NCBI GenBank assembly: GCA_905235425.1
Contig: CAJOKY010000022.1
Coordinates: forward strand, 1 to 17,940
DNA length: 17,940 nucleotides
DNA from: an uncultured Selenomonadaceae bacterium
Lineage (GTDB): Bacteria; Bacillota; Negativicutes; Selenomonadales; Selenomonadaceae
Direction: 5' to 3'
Shown: positions 6,701 to 15,150 of the stretch, piece after piece
How positions within the stretch are numbered: the first letter of the stretch is position 1
How the letters are laid out: each line of letters opens with the position of its first letter
The notes under the pieces: generated by a model
Told to the model about the DNA's origin: nothing
Databases searched by the model: none
Seen by the model: only the letters and a program-made list of their open reading frames with translations
Translations under genes and position numbers: made by a program

Positions 6701-8026
6701 GTGGACCTAGTTCCAATATTGCTACAATTTTTATTGGTAGCATTTTTAATAGCGATGAACGGCTTTTTCGTCGCGGCAGAATTTTGTTGCGTGAAAATGC
6801 GTCCGTCAAGATTGGAAACACTAATACAGGAAGGAAATAAACGCGCAGTCTACGCAAAAAAATTGACTGACGAATTAGACGAAGCATTATCCGTCACGCA
6901 ACTTGGCATTACCTTAGCATCATTGGGATTGGGCTGGGTAGGTGAACCGTTCGTGGCGGAATTAATTTTGCCCGTAACTCAATATTTCGGTCTCGGCGAA
7001 ACGCTGGGACATACCATTTCATTTGTACTGGCATTTACGCTGATAACTTCCTTTCATATAATTTTGGGCGAACTTACGCCAAAATCTATGGCTATTGCGA
7101 ACTCGGAAAAAATTTTGCTGTCAATAGCTCTGCCAATGCTGATTTTTTGGAAAGTTATGTACCCCTTCGTAATGATGCTGAATGTCACGGCAACTTTTGT
7201 ATCACGTCATTTGGGCTTGCAAAATGCAAGTGAAGGCGAAGTAGCGCACAATCCCGAAGAAATACGCCTGCTTATGGAGGAAAGTCACAAACAGGGTTTA
7301 GTTGACGACACGGAGGTTGATTTTGTCGACAACGTTTTTGACTTCACGGAATTAAGCGTACGTGAAATTATGGTGCCGCGTACTGATATGGTCTGCCTTT
7401 ACCTTGACAAAACTTTTGAAGAAAATTTGGCGACGATTAAAGAAGAACAGATGACACGCTACCCCGTTTGCAATGAGGATAAAGATCACATTATCGGCTT
7501 TTTACATGTTAAAGATTTAATTACAAGAAAACTTTCCTTTACCAAACAATCCAATCCGAATTTGAGTAAATTGGCGCGGAAAGTTTTTTTCGTGCCGGAA
7601 AGTATGAATGTCAGCGTACTTTTGAAAATGATGCAAAAAAATCGTCTGCAACTTGCGATTGTTGTAGACGAATACGGCGGCACTGCCGGTATGGTGACAA
7701 TTGAAGACATTATAGAAGAGATTGTAGGCGATATTCAAGACGAATTTGACGAAGGCGAACGCTCCGAAGTTGAAAAACGCGCTGATAATCTGTACTCCAT
7801 TGACGCTATGTTTTCGCTGGAAGATTTGGACGACGAATTTGGCATTAAGATTGAAGACGAGGACGTTGACACGGTAGGCGGGTGGCTCTCTGACAGGATC
7901 GGCGGTGAGCCGCGCGTAGGTCAAAGTGAATCTTTCGACGGCAATACTTTTTTTGTTGAGGAAGTTGACGGCGTGAGAATTACCCGCGTTTTGATTAGGC
8001 TTGCCAAGAAAAATGTTGAGGATTAA
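6701..8026 (+). CDS. CorC/HlyC-family (CNNM-type) membrane protein with CBS domains
   Basis: The 441-residue protein has the standard three-part layout. A DUF21/CNNM membrane domain (about residues 1-195) has hydrophobic segments near 5-25, 95-120 and 135-160 and the motifs MNGFFVAAEF and LGELTPKSMAI. A CBS pair follows (about 215-340, from IMVPRTDMV), then a C-terminal CorC_HlyC domain (about 350-435). Relatives are linked to magnesium and cobalt efflux or resistance; the name hemolysin is historical. The GTG at 6701 follows AAGGAG by 13 bases, a longish gap, but no better in-frame start keeps the first membrane segment; an ATG at 6688 is out of frame. No terminator is obvious directly after it. 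Confidence 0.92.
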   Translation: MDLVPILLQFLLVAFLIAMNGFFVAAEFCCVKMRPSRLETLIQEGNKRAVYAKKLTDELDEALSVTQLGITLASLGLGWVGEPFVAELILPVTQYFGLGETLGHTISFVLAFTLITSFHIILGELTPKSMAIANSEKILLSIALPMLIFWKVMYPFVMMLNVTATFVSRHLGLQNASEGEVAHNPEEIRLLMEESHKQGLVDDTEVDFVDNVFDFTELSVREIMVPRTDMVCLYLDKTFEENLATIKEEQMTRYPVCNEDKDHIIGFLHVKDLITRKLSFTKQSNPNLSKLARKVFFVPESMNVSVLLKMMQKNRLQLAIVVDEYGGTAGMVTIEDIIEEIVGDIQDEFDEGERSEVEKRADNLYSIDAMFSLEDLDDEFGIKIEDEDVDTVGGWLSDRIGGEPRVGQSESFDGNTFFVEEVDGVRITRVLIRLAKKNVED

Positions 8027-8093
8027 AATTTTGTCGAAGATTTTTTACAGAAATTTTTATCTGTATATTGAAAATTTTTGTCGGGCGATTGTT

Positions 8094-8328
8094 ATGAAAA
8101 AAATTTTTGCTTACGGCGTTGTTGCTGATTTTTATTTTTCCTGTGAACGTAGATGCGGCGGCAAATTGTATATGGATTCATTCTGATGAATACTAAACAA
8201 TTAATATCGACAATAATTCAATCGGTCGTGACAATAACGGTTGTTTCGCATATTTTAACCAGATTACGCGAGAATCCCTCCGCCTCTTAATGCGGCGGGA
8301 ATATTCAAAAACTTTCAATCTCCCGTGA
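8094..8328 (+). pseudogene. Decayed small secreted-protein gene
   Basis: An ATG at 8094 gives MKKIF, but the signal-peptide core then continues one frame over as LLTALLLIFIFPVNVDA, followed by AANCIWIHSDEY. A TAA (8194-8196) interrupts that frame, and beyond it the same frame continues as TINIDNNSIGRDNNGCFAYFN before losing resemblance and ending at the TGA at 8326. Read together this looks like a short exported protein of the 'W(I/V).I.S.DEY...Y.D..SI' kind that I associate with Negativicutes, broken by one frameshift near 8107-8110 and one stop codon. No ribosome binding site is visible. The family assignment is tentative; the decayed state is what the sequence shows. The 67 bases before it (8027-8093) show only an AT-rich spacer. 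Confidence 0.6.
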
Positions 8329-8350
8329 AACGTTAATGGGAGATTTTTTT
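8317..8350 (+). terminator. Rho-independent terminator
   Basis: An 8-bp perfect stem pairs AATCTCCC (8317-8324) with GGGAGATT (8338-8345) around a 13-base loop and runs into seven T (8344-8350). It isolates the McrBC-like operon from the upstream genes. Confidence 0.9.
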
Positions 8351-8361
8351 GCTTAATACGG

Positions 8362-8391
8362 CTGATAATGGTAAAATTTTACACTTATAAT
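8362..8391 (+). promoter_or_regulatory. Candidate sigma-70 promoter for the McrBC-like operon
   Basis: A perfect -10 box TATAAT (8386-8391) lies 18 bases after CTGATA (8362-8367, four of six matches to TTGACA). It sits between the terminator and the first gene of the two-gene system, giving an untranslated leader of about 23 bases with AAAGGA at 8403-8408. Confidence 0.65.
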
Positions 8392-8420
8392 TATCTGTCT
8401 TGAAAGGATGATTCTAAAAG

Positions 8421-10829
8421 ATGTCAATTAAACCGTCAAAGTTAGTCGGTACGCTTGATGAACTGCAAGCTGTTTTAAATGATCCCGATATTTCTGACAT
8501 AACAATTAATTCTACCATTTCCATTTCGGAAAATACCGTCATTGATTTTAATGGAAAGACTGTAACTGTCGTGGTAAATTTTTCGCGTGATTCGGTATTT
8601 AGTTTGGATGCCGAAAATATAGCGCTTACGTTTAAATCGTCCGGTGAGTCCGGCGGTGTTGTCCCCGTGCGATTACATCAAGCCGTTGCACTTGTTAATA
8701 ATGATAACATTAATAATACCGTGACTTTCGACGAAGGCTTTGACGTTGACTATTCAGAATTTGAAAATTTTAAGGTCATTGAACTTTCAAAACGAATGAC
8801 GCTGAATTTCATCGGCGCCAATATCACGAGTAACGGAAAAATATCTGCAAGCAGTATAAATATTTCAGGCGGCAGTATTACTTGTGCAGGTGAAGATACT
8901 GCGGTATCAATTTTTTCATACGGCAGTTTTAATATGTCGGGCGGTAAAGTCAGATCTAATTCTGAAAATAAAGTCAGCATTGTTTTTAATAGCCGCGTTA
9001 CGGCAAATATTTCCGGCGGTACGACAGGAAATATACGAATTAACGGAGACGGTACAATTTTAAAAATAAGCGGCAATGCACAGATTATTGATGACTCCGG
9101 TTGCATTTATGTTCCTGAAAACAGCACCAATGTTTCCATTGAAATGAATGGCGGCAGTATTGAAAGCAGTAAAGGCAATGGAATAAATAATTGCGCTTCA
9201 GACAGCGGCAGTAAAATCAATATAACAGGCGGTATAATCTCGGCAAATCAAGCCGGCATTTATTCAAAATGTCCCGTTAATATTTCGGACGGGAAAATTA
9301 TATCAAAAGGAACAAGCTATACATCTGTTTTGGCTGATGGCGAAAATGCCTTTGTTTCAATTTCAGGCGGCAATTTAACTTCAAAAGGAAATTGTTGCGT
9401 ACATTTTCAAAACAACGCGAAAGGTAAAGTTACCGGCGGAATTTTTGAAGGTTATTACGCGATCGGTATTGCCGATTCAAATTCGGGAGTCATTGACGAG
9501 GTGAGCAACGCAACTTTTAATACTGACTTCGATTACGGCTTGTTAAACGGCGCTTGCGTTTCATTAAACGGCGTGACTTATAAGCATACCGGTGAAAGTT
9601 GGTCAAATATTAAAGTTAATTTGACTGATTCAGATAAAACCAAAATTGATTCGGTCGACATACGCAGCGGCTATGTTGAAGTCACTGATAAATCAGGCGT
9701 AAATATTTTGAACGCAGGTGATACATACGAATATGTAAAAAGTTTTGAAAAAATGATAAGCTATTGGCAGGCGCATTTATTTACGAAGTACGGCTTGAGA
9801 TACCGCGCAGAAATTTTAGCAAGTCTGTACTTCGGTCTGCAGACAGATAAAATTATTATGTTGGTAGGAAATCCCGGCACCGGCAAGACTACTTTGGTAA
9901 AATATCTTGCAAAGACTTTCGACTTTGAAGACGCCGCCATAATTCCGGTACAGCCGAATTGGACAGACAAAGGCGATTTGCTCGGCTACTATAATCCACT
10001 TAACAAAAGTTATATGGCTACGGATTTTCTTGAAACGCTGATAAAGTTCAGCCGCCTTGCCGAAAATCAGCCTGAGAAATTTTTCATAATCTGTCTTGAC
10101 GAAATGAACCTTGCTCACATTGAATATTACTTTGCCGAATTTTTAAGCGCCTTGCAGACAGATCGAAAAATTTCTTTGTACAGCGAATCAATATGCGAAA
10201 ATATTCAGCGTGAATTGAAAATTGCCAACTTTAATGCCGATGAAAATGCATTTTTAGAAATGAATGTCACGGAGCGCCAATATTATCTTGATTTATGGCG
10301 TATGTACGATACGATTAAAAAATTTCCACCGGTGCTGACAATTCCGCCCAACGTAAAATTTTTTGGCACCCTCAATCAAGATGAAACTACGCTTGACGTA
10401 AGTCCCAAAGTCATTGACAGGGCGTATATCATTCGCCTTGAAATGTCAGATGCCGATTTAAACTTTGACGGCGATTTTGAAAAGACGTTGGAATATAGAC
10501 CGATTGAAAGTTACAGGAAAAAATATACTGTCGACCTTGACGCGAACATTTTAAAAAATTCTATGAATGCCGTTGCACCGATAAGCTATCGATTAACCGA
10601 TCAGATTTTGGAAAATGACAAATTCGACACGTGGCAAAGAATTATCGGCAGTAAGCCGTTGGCAGATTTTATAATTTCTTCGTGCTTTTTGCCGAAAATT
10701 CGCTTTAATGAAGACGCGTACAAAATTAAAATTGACGCACTGAAAGATTTATGCAAAGGACGTATTTTAAGTGAAAAAATTTTGAGTGACATTGATGACG
10801 GCATCGAAGCGGATTTTTGGAGGCGGTAA
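8421..10829 (+). CDS. Beta-helix-McrB-like AAA+ fusion protein (predicted defence motor)
   Basis: The 802-residue protein has two unlike parts. Residues 1-440 look like a right-handed parallel beta-helix: rungs such as TINSTISISENTVIDFNGKT, then nine (I/M/V)(S/T/N)(G/D)G-type turns starting at residues 148, 172, 197, 216, 242, 268, 288, 314 and 337, spaced 19-26. There is no signal peptide, so it should be cytoplasmic. Residues 445-802 are an McrB-like AAA+ domain: Walker A GNPGTGKT (483-490), WTDKGDLLGYYNP, Walker B FFIICLDEMN (D560, E561), and GTLNQDETT (649-657) where McrB has its GTMNxxDRS signature, followed by VIDRAYIIRL with a candidate arginine finger. McrB motors form hexamers that hydrolyse GTP or ATP and drive a PD-(D/E)xK partner, which is the next gene, 3 bases downstream. 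The beta-helix occupies the place of the usual DNA-reading domain; what it recognises is unknown. Confidence 0.87.
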   Translation: MSIKPSKLVGTLDELQAVLNDPDISDITINSTISISENTVIDFNGKTVTVVVNFSRDSVFSLDAENIALTFKSSGESGGVVPVRLHQAVALVNNDNINNTVTFDEGFDVDYSEFENFKVIELSKRMTLNFIGANITSNGKISASSINISGGSITCAGEDTAVSIFSYGSFNMSGGKVRSNSENKVSIVFNSRVTANISGGTTGNIRINGDGTILKISGNAQIIDDSGCIYVPENSTNVSIEMNGGSIESSKGNGINNCASDSGSKINITGGIISANQAGIYSKCPVNISDGKIISKGTSYTSVLADGENAFVSISGGNLTSKGNCCVHFQNNAKGKVTGGIFEGYYAIGIADSNSGVIDEVSNATFNTDFDYGLLNGACVSLNGVTYKHTGESWSNIKVNLTDSDKTKIDSVDIRSGYVEVTDKSGVNILNAGDTYEYVKSFEKMISYWQAHLFTKYGLRYRAEILASLYFGLQTDKIIMLVGNPGTGKTTLVKYLAKTFDFEDAAIIPVQPNWTDKGDLLGYYNPLNKSYMATDFLETLIKFSRLAENQPEKFFIICLDEMNLAHIEYYFAEFLSALQTDRKISLYSESICENIQRELKIANFNADENAFLEMNVTERQYYLDLWRMYDTIKKFPPVLTIPPNVKFFGTLNQDETTLDVSPKVIDRAYIIRLEMSDADLNFDGDFEKTLEYRPIESYRKKYTVDLDANILKNSMNAVAPISYRLTDQILENDKFDTWQRIIGSKPLADFIISSCFLPKIRFNEDAYKIKIDALKDLCKGRILSEKILSDIDDGIEADFWRR

Positions 10830-10832
10830 AAT

Positions 10833-12968
10833 TTGAAATTAAAGCTTTGTATGATTCAATATAACGCCGCGCCGCAAAATATCATAATGCTTGATGAAAA
10901 TGCCTACACCGAAGATATACGGCGCTATGATGACGACGGGCGAAAATTTTTCACTTCGCGCACGCATTTCAGACATAACGGCAAATTTTTCAACCCTGCC
11001 TTTGAAATGGAATTTGAGCTTGGTGAAAATCCTGCCGCATATACTTTGGCATACAGTCCCGAAAGTAACGGCGAGGATCTTACAAATTTGCGTCGTAACA
11101 AAAATATTTTTTACGATGTTTCAACAGGCGAGAAAGATTTTGCAATGGGCGCGACTAATCCCGGCGTCACATATATTTACGTGTTTAAAAACAGCGTCAT
11201 TCAAGGTAAACCGCACCGCCTTGTTGTCTTTCCGGCTTCCATGACGCAGGCTGAATTTGAAACAATGATTCGCGAAATAAAACTTATACGCAGTGAACTT
11301 ATTCAAAAAGCTGACAATCAAGGTAAATCCGGCTTGCCTCAAGATTTAGTAGACATGTGCAACACCGATGATTTGAAAAAGTTTTGGGAGAGTTTAAAAC
11401 GCTATGTCAAAGAACTTTTCGCGATACTTCAACGAATTGACAGACATCCGCGTTTTGGACTGAAAAAAATTCAAACGTCGTGCAGACTTGAAAAAATCCG
11501 TAAGTTCGACGGCAAAATAATTCGGCAGTACATTGAAAATCCTCTGCGCAAAAAATATTTAGTAAATGCAGATGAAGTCACGTACAATATTTTTGAAAAT
11601 CGCCTGTTGCTGGATAAAATTTCCAAACTGCGCGAATTTGTATTGGAAAGTGCCGAATCGCAGAAAATTAAATTGACCGCAACAAAACAAAATATTTTGG
11701 GTAAAATGGAGACGCTGAAAAATTCCGGCATAAGGTTTCAAGACGATATGAAACTTTCGGAAGAAACTTCCAAACATCTTAAAAATAGTCTTGAAAAAGT
11801 TGAAAAGGACTTGGAAAATGATTCACTGGTAAATGAAATTGTTGAGACGCTGAATAAATGTTTGGCGCTGAATTTTTTCCGCGCAGTTGAACGGCAACAC
11901 GAAAATTGGCGAATGACGCAAATTTTTACCAATGACGCAAATTATCACGCCGCGTACCTAAAATTAAACCATTTGAACAAGGTTTTAGATTTTGCATTTA
12001 CTGCCGACAAAAACGCGATTATTCACGAAAAATTGGACACGCTTTATGAATATTGGGTGCTTGCCAAAATTGTAGAATTTCTTATTATAAAACTGGGGTG
12101 GCGAAATGCCGAAGGCGGCGATAATCCCACAGAGGTTCTGCGAAATTTTTTTGATGTCCGCAATGCCAACGTGAAAAGAGATGCACATATTTTTTTGACT
12201 AAGAAAAATCTGTCTATGGAAATTTTTTACAACACAATGATAAAAATTTCATTAGGCGGTAACAGCAGATTGAGACCGGATTATTTATTTAAAATACGTA
12301 TTGGCAATGAGTCTGCAAAAATTTTTATTTTGGACGCGAAATATAGATATTACGAAGAGCAGGGATTTTTCAAAGGCTTAAGGCGCGATTTGTCCGAAGT
12401 CTGCATAAAAAAATATATCAGACTCATTGAACAGGAAACGCATTTGCCGGTTACAATGTCGTTTATCGTGCATACCGACAAAACGCCGCGCCGGTCGACT
12501 GAAAACACGGAAAGCGATAATACGTATTGGCAGGAGAAAGATTTGGGCAAGTACGTCATTTTTAGCGGCACTGCTGATTCTCGCTCCAAAAAGGTAAGCG
12601 ATATTTCCGACGGAAGTAAAAAACAATTCGGTGCATTTTATCTTTTGCCTAATACGTTAGAAAATGATAAAATTCCCAATAAATCGGAAGATAATCTGAC
12701 TGTCTTTTTTGAAATGATTTTTGAATACTTTATGGGGCAATGGGAAAAAATTTGTTGGCAATGCGGCTCTGAAAATGTAAATGTTGAAGAGCATAAAACG
12801 GCAAGTGATTTTGAAAAATTTTATATGCGCTGTAATAAGTGCGGTTCATTTTGGGTAAAGACGCATTGCCATAGAATAGGCTGCAACGTAGATTTAATAA
12901 AGCATTTCATAAACTATCACGTAGAAACCGGTGCGTGGTTTGTAACTTGTCCGAAATGCGGAAATTAA
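10833..12968 (+). CDS. McrC-like DUF2357/PD-(D/E)xK nuclease with C-terminal zinc module
   Basis: The 711-residue protein resembles the COG1700 group (DUF2357 plus a DUF524-type nuclease), predicted anti-phage effectors paired with McrB-like motors. The first 180 residues are beta-rich (FYDVSTGEKDFAMG, YIYVFKNSVIQGKPHRLVVF). A helical, partly coiled-coil stretch spans about 255-345. The nuclease core is near 470-505: R481-P-D483-Y, then D501-A-K503 (ILDAKYRYY), the PD-(D/E)xK pattern. The last 75 residues hold CxxC pairs at 641/644, 667/670 and 706/709 plus C679, C684 and nearby His, a likely zinc ribbon or double finger. The TTG at 10833 follows GGAGG (10818-10822), and the gene starts 3 bases after the motor gene stops, so both should be made together. 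hisZ starts 18 bases later on the same strand and may be co-transcribed. Confidence 0.87.
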   Translation: MKLKLCMIQYNAAPQNIIMLDENAYTEDIRRYDDDGRKFFTSRTHFRHNGKFFNPAFEMEFELGENPAAYTLAYSPESNGEDLTNLRRNKNIFYDVSTGEKDFAMGATNPGVTYIYVFKNSVIQGKPHRLVVFPASMTQAEFETMIREIKLIRSELIQKADNQGKSGLPQDLVDMCNTDDLKKFWESLKRYVKELFAILQRIDRHPRFGLKKIQTSCRLEKIRKFDGKIIRQYIENPLRKKYLVNADEVTYNIFENRLLLDKISKLREFVLESAESQKIKLTATKQNILGKMETLKNSGIRFQDDMKLSEETSKHLKNSLEKVEKDLENDSLVNEIVETLNKCLALNFFRAVERQHENWRMTQIFTNDANYHAAYLKLNHLNKVLDFAFTADKNAIIHEKLDTLYEYWVLAKIVEFLIIKLGWRNAEGGDNPTEVLRNFFDVRNANVKRDAHIFLTKKNLSMEIFYNTMIKISLGGNSRLRPDYLFKIRIGNESAKIFILDAKYRYYEEQGFFKGLRRDLSEVCIKKYIRLIEQETHLPVTMSFIVHTDKTPRRSTENTESDNTYWQEKDLGKYVIFSGTADSRSKKVSDISDGSKKQFGAFYLLPNTLENDKIPNKSEDNLTVFFEMIFEYFMGQWEKICWQCGSENVNVEEHKTASDFEKFYMRCNKCGSFWVKTHCHRIGCNVDLIKHFINYHVETGAWFVTCPKCGN

Positions 12969-12986
12969 AATAAGGGAGCGTAATTA

Positions 12987-14153
12987 ATGGAAGGATTTTT
13001 GAAAACGCCATACGGCACGCAAGATTTTTTACCAAAACAGGCGGCGGCTAAACGCGCCATTGAAAACAGATTGGCAAGGCTTTTTGCAAGCTACGGTTAT
13101 GAAGAAGTCGTAACGCCGACAATGGAATTTTTAGATACGCTGAAAATGTCCGGCGGCACGATTGAACAAAACCTTTTTAAAATGTTCGACCAAAAAAATC
13201 AGACTTTGGCACTGCACCATGAAATGACTACGCCGATAGCGCGGCTTGTAGTAAGTCGCATGAAAGATGCTGAATTGCCGATTAAACTTTCATACAACAC
13301 CAGCGTTTTCAGATTCAGACAAAATCAGCCGCAACGTCAATGTGAATTTTATCAAGCAGGTGTGGAACTTTTAGGGATATCCAATGCCTTCGCTGACGCT
13401 GAAATTGTTGCTCTTGCCGCGCAGAGTTTGGAAGTTGCCGGCTTGAAAGAATTTAAAATTTGCTTAGGTCAAGTCGAATATGCAAACGGCTTAATGGAGC
13501 AGTTCAGCTTGAGTGACGAAGTGCAGGCGAATATTAAAGCGGCGATTGAAAGTCACGATATCGTGGGACTTGAAAAAATTGTAAAAGGCATTGAAGGCGC
13601 GGAGGTTTTAAAATTTATTCCGAGACTTCACGGCGGCGTTGAAATTTTGCGTCGCGCAGATAAACTTGCCGACAATAAAAAATCTTACATGGCATTGCAA
13701 AACCTTTCCGACATTTATACGCTGCTTGAAAATTACGGCGTTGCGGATAAAATTATTTTTGACTTGGGAATAATTCGTGACTTTGATTATTACACCGGCA
13801 TGGTTTTTGAAGCGTACGCGCCGAATGTAGGCTATTCACTTGCAGGCGGCGGACGTTACGATCATATGTTAAAAGATTTCGGAATGGCTTGTCCCGCTAC
13901 CGGCTTTGCGCTGGGCATTGAAAGAATTTTGCAGGCGCGTGAACGTCAAGGCATCATGGAAGATTTTTCCGGACGCGACGTTTACATAGGCTATCACGAA
14001 AGTCAAATGAATGCGGCAATTAAAAAGGCTACGGAACTTCGCGCGGCGGGTAAAACCGTTGAACTTTCACTTACTCCGCAGACTTTGGAAGACGCCGCCA
14101 GAATCGGTCTTACAAAAAATTTCGGCGAAATGATTTACCTAAATGAACAGTAA
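12987..14153 (+). CDS. hisZ: ATP phosphoribosyltransferase regulatory subunit
   Basis: The 388-residue protein is a histidyl-tRNA synthetase paralogue that lacks the full anticodon-binding domain. It has the HisRS-like TPYGTQDFLP start, GYEEVVTPTMEF (motif 1 region), SVFRFRQNQPQRQCEFYQAGVELLG (motif 2 region), DFDYYTGMVFEAY, AGGGRYDHML and a TGFALGIERIL motif 3. In organisms with short-form HisG, HisZ binds HisG to form the active enzyme for the first step of histidine synthesis and mediates histidine feedback. The length and the loose motif 2 favour HisZ over HisS. The ATG at 12987 has AAGGGAG (12972-12978). hisG is not in the window, so this hisZ is apart from its partner or the cluster is scattered. 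Confidence 0.9.
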   Translation: MEGFLKTPYGTQDFLPKQAAAKRAIENRLARLFASYGYEEVVTPTMEFLDTLKMSGGTIEQNLFKMFDQKNQTLALHHEMTTPIARLVVSRMKDAELPIKLSYNTSVFRFRQNQPQRQCEFYQAGVELLGISNAFADAEIVALAAQSLEVAGLKEFKICLGQVEYANGLMEQFSLSDEVQANIKAAIESHDIVGLEKIVKGIEGAEVLKFIPRLHGGVEILRRADKLADNKKSYMALQNLSDIYTLLENYGVADKIIFDLGIIRDFDYYTGMVFEAYAPNVGYSLAGGGRYDHMLKDFGMACPATGFALGIERILQARERQGIMEDFSGRDVYIGYHESQMNAAIKKATELRAAGKTVELSLTPQTLEDAARIGLTKNFGEMIYLNEQ

Positions 14154-14202
14154 TTTTTGCAGGTAAGTCATAAGCAAAATTTAAATCTTAAGGAGATAAG
14201 AT

Positions 14203-14709
14203 TTGATTTTTAGAAGAATAAAACAGTTTTTCCGTGCGTTGACTGCTAAGGTTACGCCGGATGACGGCAAGTACTTGGCGGCGCATTTAAATCACGATGA
14301 ACAAAAACTATTTTTTGCCATGAGTACGGTTGATCAATGTCACTGCCTTCATACGGCGTACACAATTGAACGGCTGGTAATTGAAGATAAGCGCGGCATT
14401 GACCGAGAATTTTTAATACGTTGTGCCCTTCTGCATGACATTGGACGAGTTGCCGGCGATTTAACTTTGTGGGGAAAAATTTTCACCGTAATTGTCACGG
14501 ATTTTTTTCCCGCCTTTGCCGATAAATTGGAATTGCAGGGCAATCAAAAAATTTATATCTATCGTCATCACGCAGAAATAGGCGGACGAAAACTTCAGAA
14601 AATCGGCTTGTTTCGTGAGGCAAAAATAATTGCCAAACACCATGCGCCGCCTAATGCAAGCGATCCATATGAATTAAAACTTTTGCGTCTTGCCGATTCA
14701 GAAAATTAG
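14203..14709 (+). CDS. HD-domain phosphohydrolase
   Basis: The 168-residue protein carries an HD metal-dependent phosphohydrolase fold: H50 (HCLHTA), the doublet H78-D79 in ALLHDIGR, additional histidines H122/H123 (RHHAEIGG) and H146/H147 (KHHAPPN), and the closing D165 (LRLAD). The family acts on nucleotides, cyclic nucleotides or other phosphoesters; the substrate is not readable here. The TTG start at 14203 is supported by AAGGAGAT (14190-14197). It follows hisZ by 49 bases on the same strand with no terminator between them. The stop is at 14707-14709, shortly before heptamer array 4. Confidence 0.85.
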   Translation: MIFRRIKQFFRALTAKVTPDDGKYLAAHLNHDEQKLFFAMSTVDQCHCLHTAYTIERLVIEDKRGIDREFLIRCALLHDIGRVAGDLTLWGKIFTVIVTDFFPAFADKLELQGNQKIYIYRHHAEIGGRKLQKIGLFREAKIIAKHHAPPNASDPYELKLLRLADSEN

Positions 14710-14759
14710 GGCGTGTTGGACAATTTAAAGTCATATAAAAAAGCTTTTAATACTAACTT

Positions 14760-14962
14760 TTCCCTACCCTCTACCGCCTACCCCCTACCTTCTACCCTCT
14801 ACCTTCTACCCTCTACCTCCTACCCTCTACCTCCTACCCTCTACCTTCTACCCTCTACCTTCTACCCTCTACCTTCTACCCTCTACCTCCTAACACCTAA
14901 AAGCTAGAAGCTAACACCTCCCCCTACTCCCTACTCCCTACTCCCTGCTCCCTGCTCCCTAA
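14760..14962. repeat. Heptamer array 4 (CTA in phase over 22 units, then CTACTCC units)
   Basis: CTA recurs exactly every 7 bases from 14764 to 14911 (22 units, mainly CTACCCT, CTACCTT and CTACCTC, then CTAACAC, CTAAAAG and CTAGAAG). After one phase slip, CTA or CTG recurs at 14924, 14931, 14938, 14945, 14952 and 14959 (CTACTCC and CTGCTCC). On the minus strand the last block gives six GGG runs four bases apart, a G-quadruplex pattern. The array follows ACTTTTCC, a hinge-like start also seen in arrays 2 and 3. It fills most of the 285-base gap between the HD gene and the tRNA promoter; nothing else was seen in that gap. Confidence 0.93.
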
Positions 14963-14994
14963 TAAAAGATTTTGGCGCGGGAAATAAAAATAAC

Positions 14995-15023
14995 TTGACA
15001 TATTCAAAAAGTTTTGTTAAACT
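14995..15023 (+). promoter_or_regulatory. Sigma-70 promoter for the tRNA cluster
   Basis: A perfect -35 TTGACA (14995-15000) is followed after exactly 17 bases by TAAACT (15018-15023). It lies about 50 bases before the first tRNA and is the only good promoter in this gap. Confidence 0.8.
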
Positions 15024-15072
15024 TTCGCATTGTTAATTAAGAGTTGTTAAATGCAATTTTTGATTAAAAGGA

Positions 15073-15148
<76 letters not shown>

Positions 15149-15150
15149 AC

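Noticed and set aside
7517..7924. Minus-strand frame of 135 codons
   Set aside because: Lies wholly within the CBS/CorC coding region and has no motif or ribosome binding site.
8046..8065. Terminator after the CorC-family gene (TACAGA/TCTGTA stem)
   Set aside because: The 6-bp A/T-rich stem has no T run after it; the true terminator is at 8317-8350.
9761..10118. Two overlapping minus-strand frames opposite the AAA+ domain
   Set aside because: Antisense shadows of the motor domain; no start signal or motif.
12987..14153. Histidyl-tRNA synthetase (hisS)
   Set aside because: Too short, C-terminal anticodon domain mostly missing, and motif 2 loosened; HisZ fits better.
14713..14907. Open frame of 64 codons rich in Leu, Pro, Ser, Thr and Tyr
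   Set aside because: It is a translation of heptamer array 4; a CTA-only repeat has no stops on this strand, and there is no ribosome binding site.
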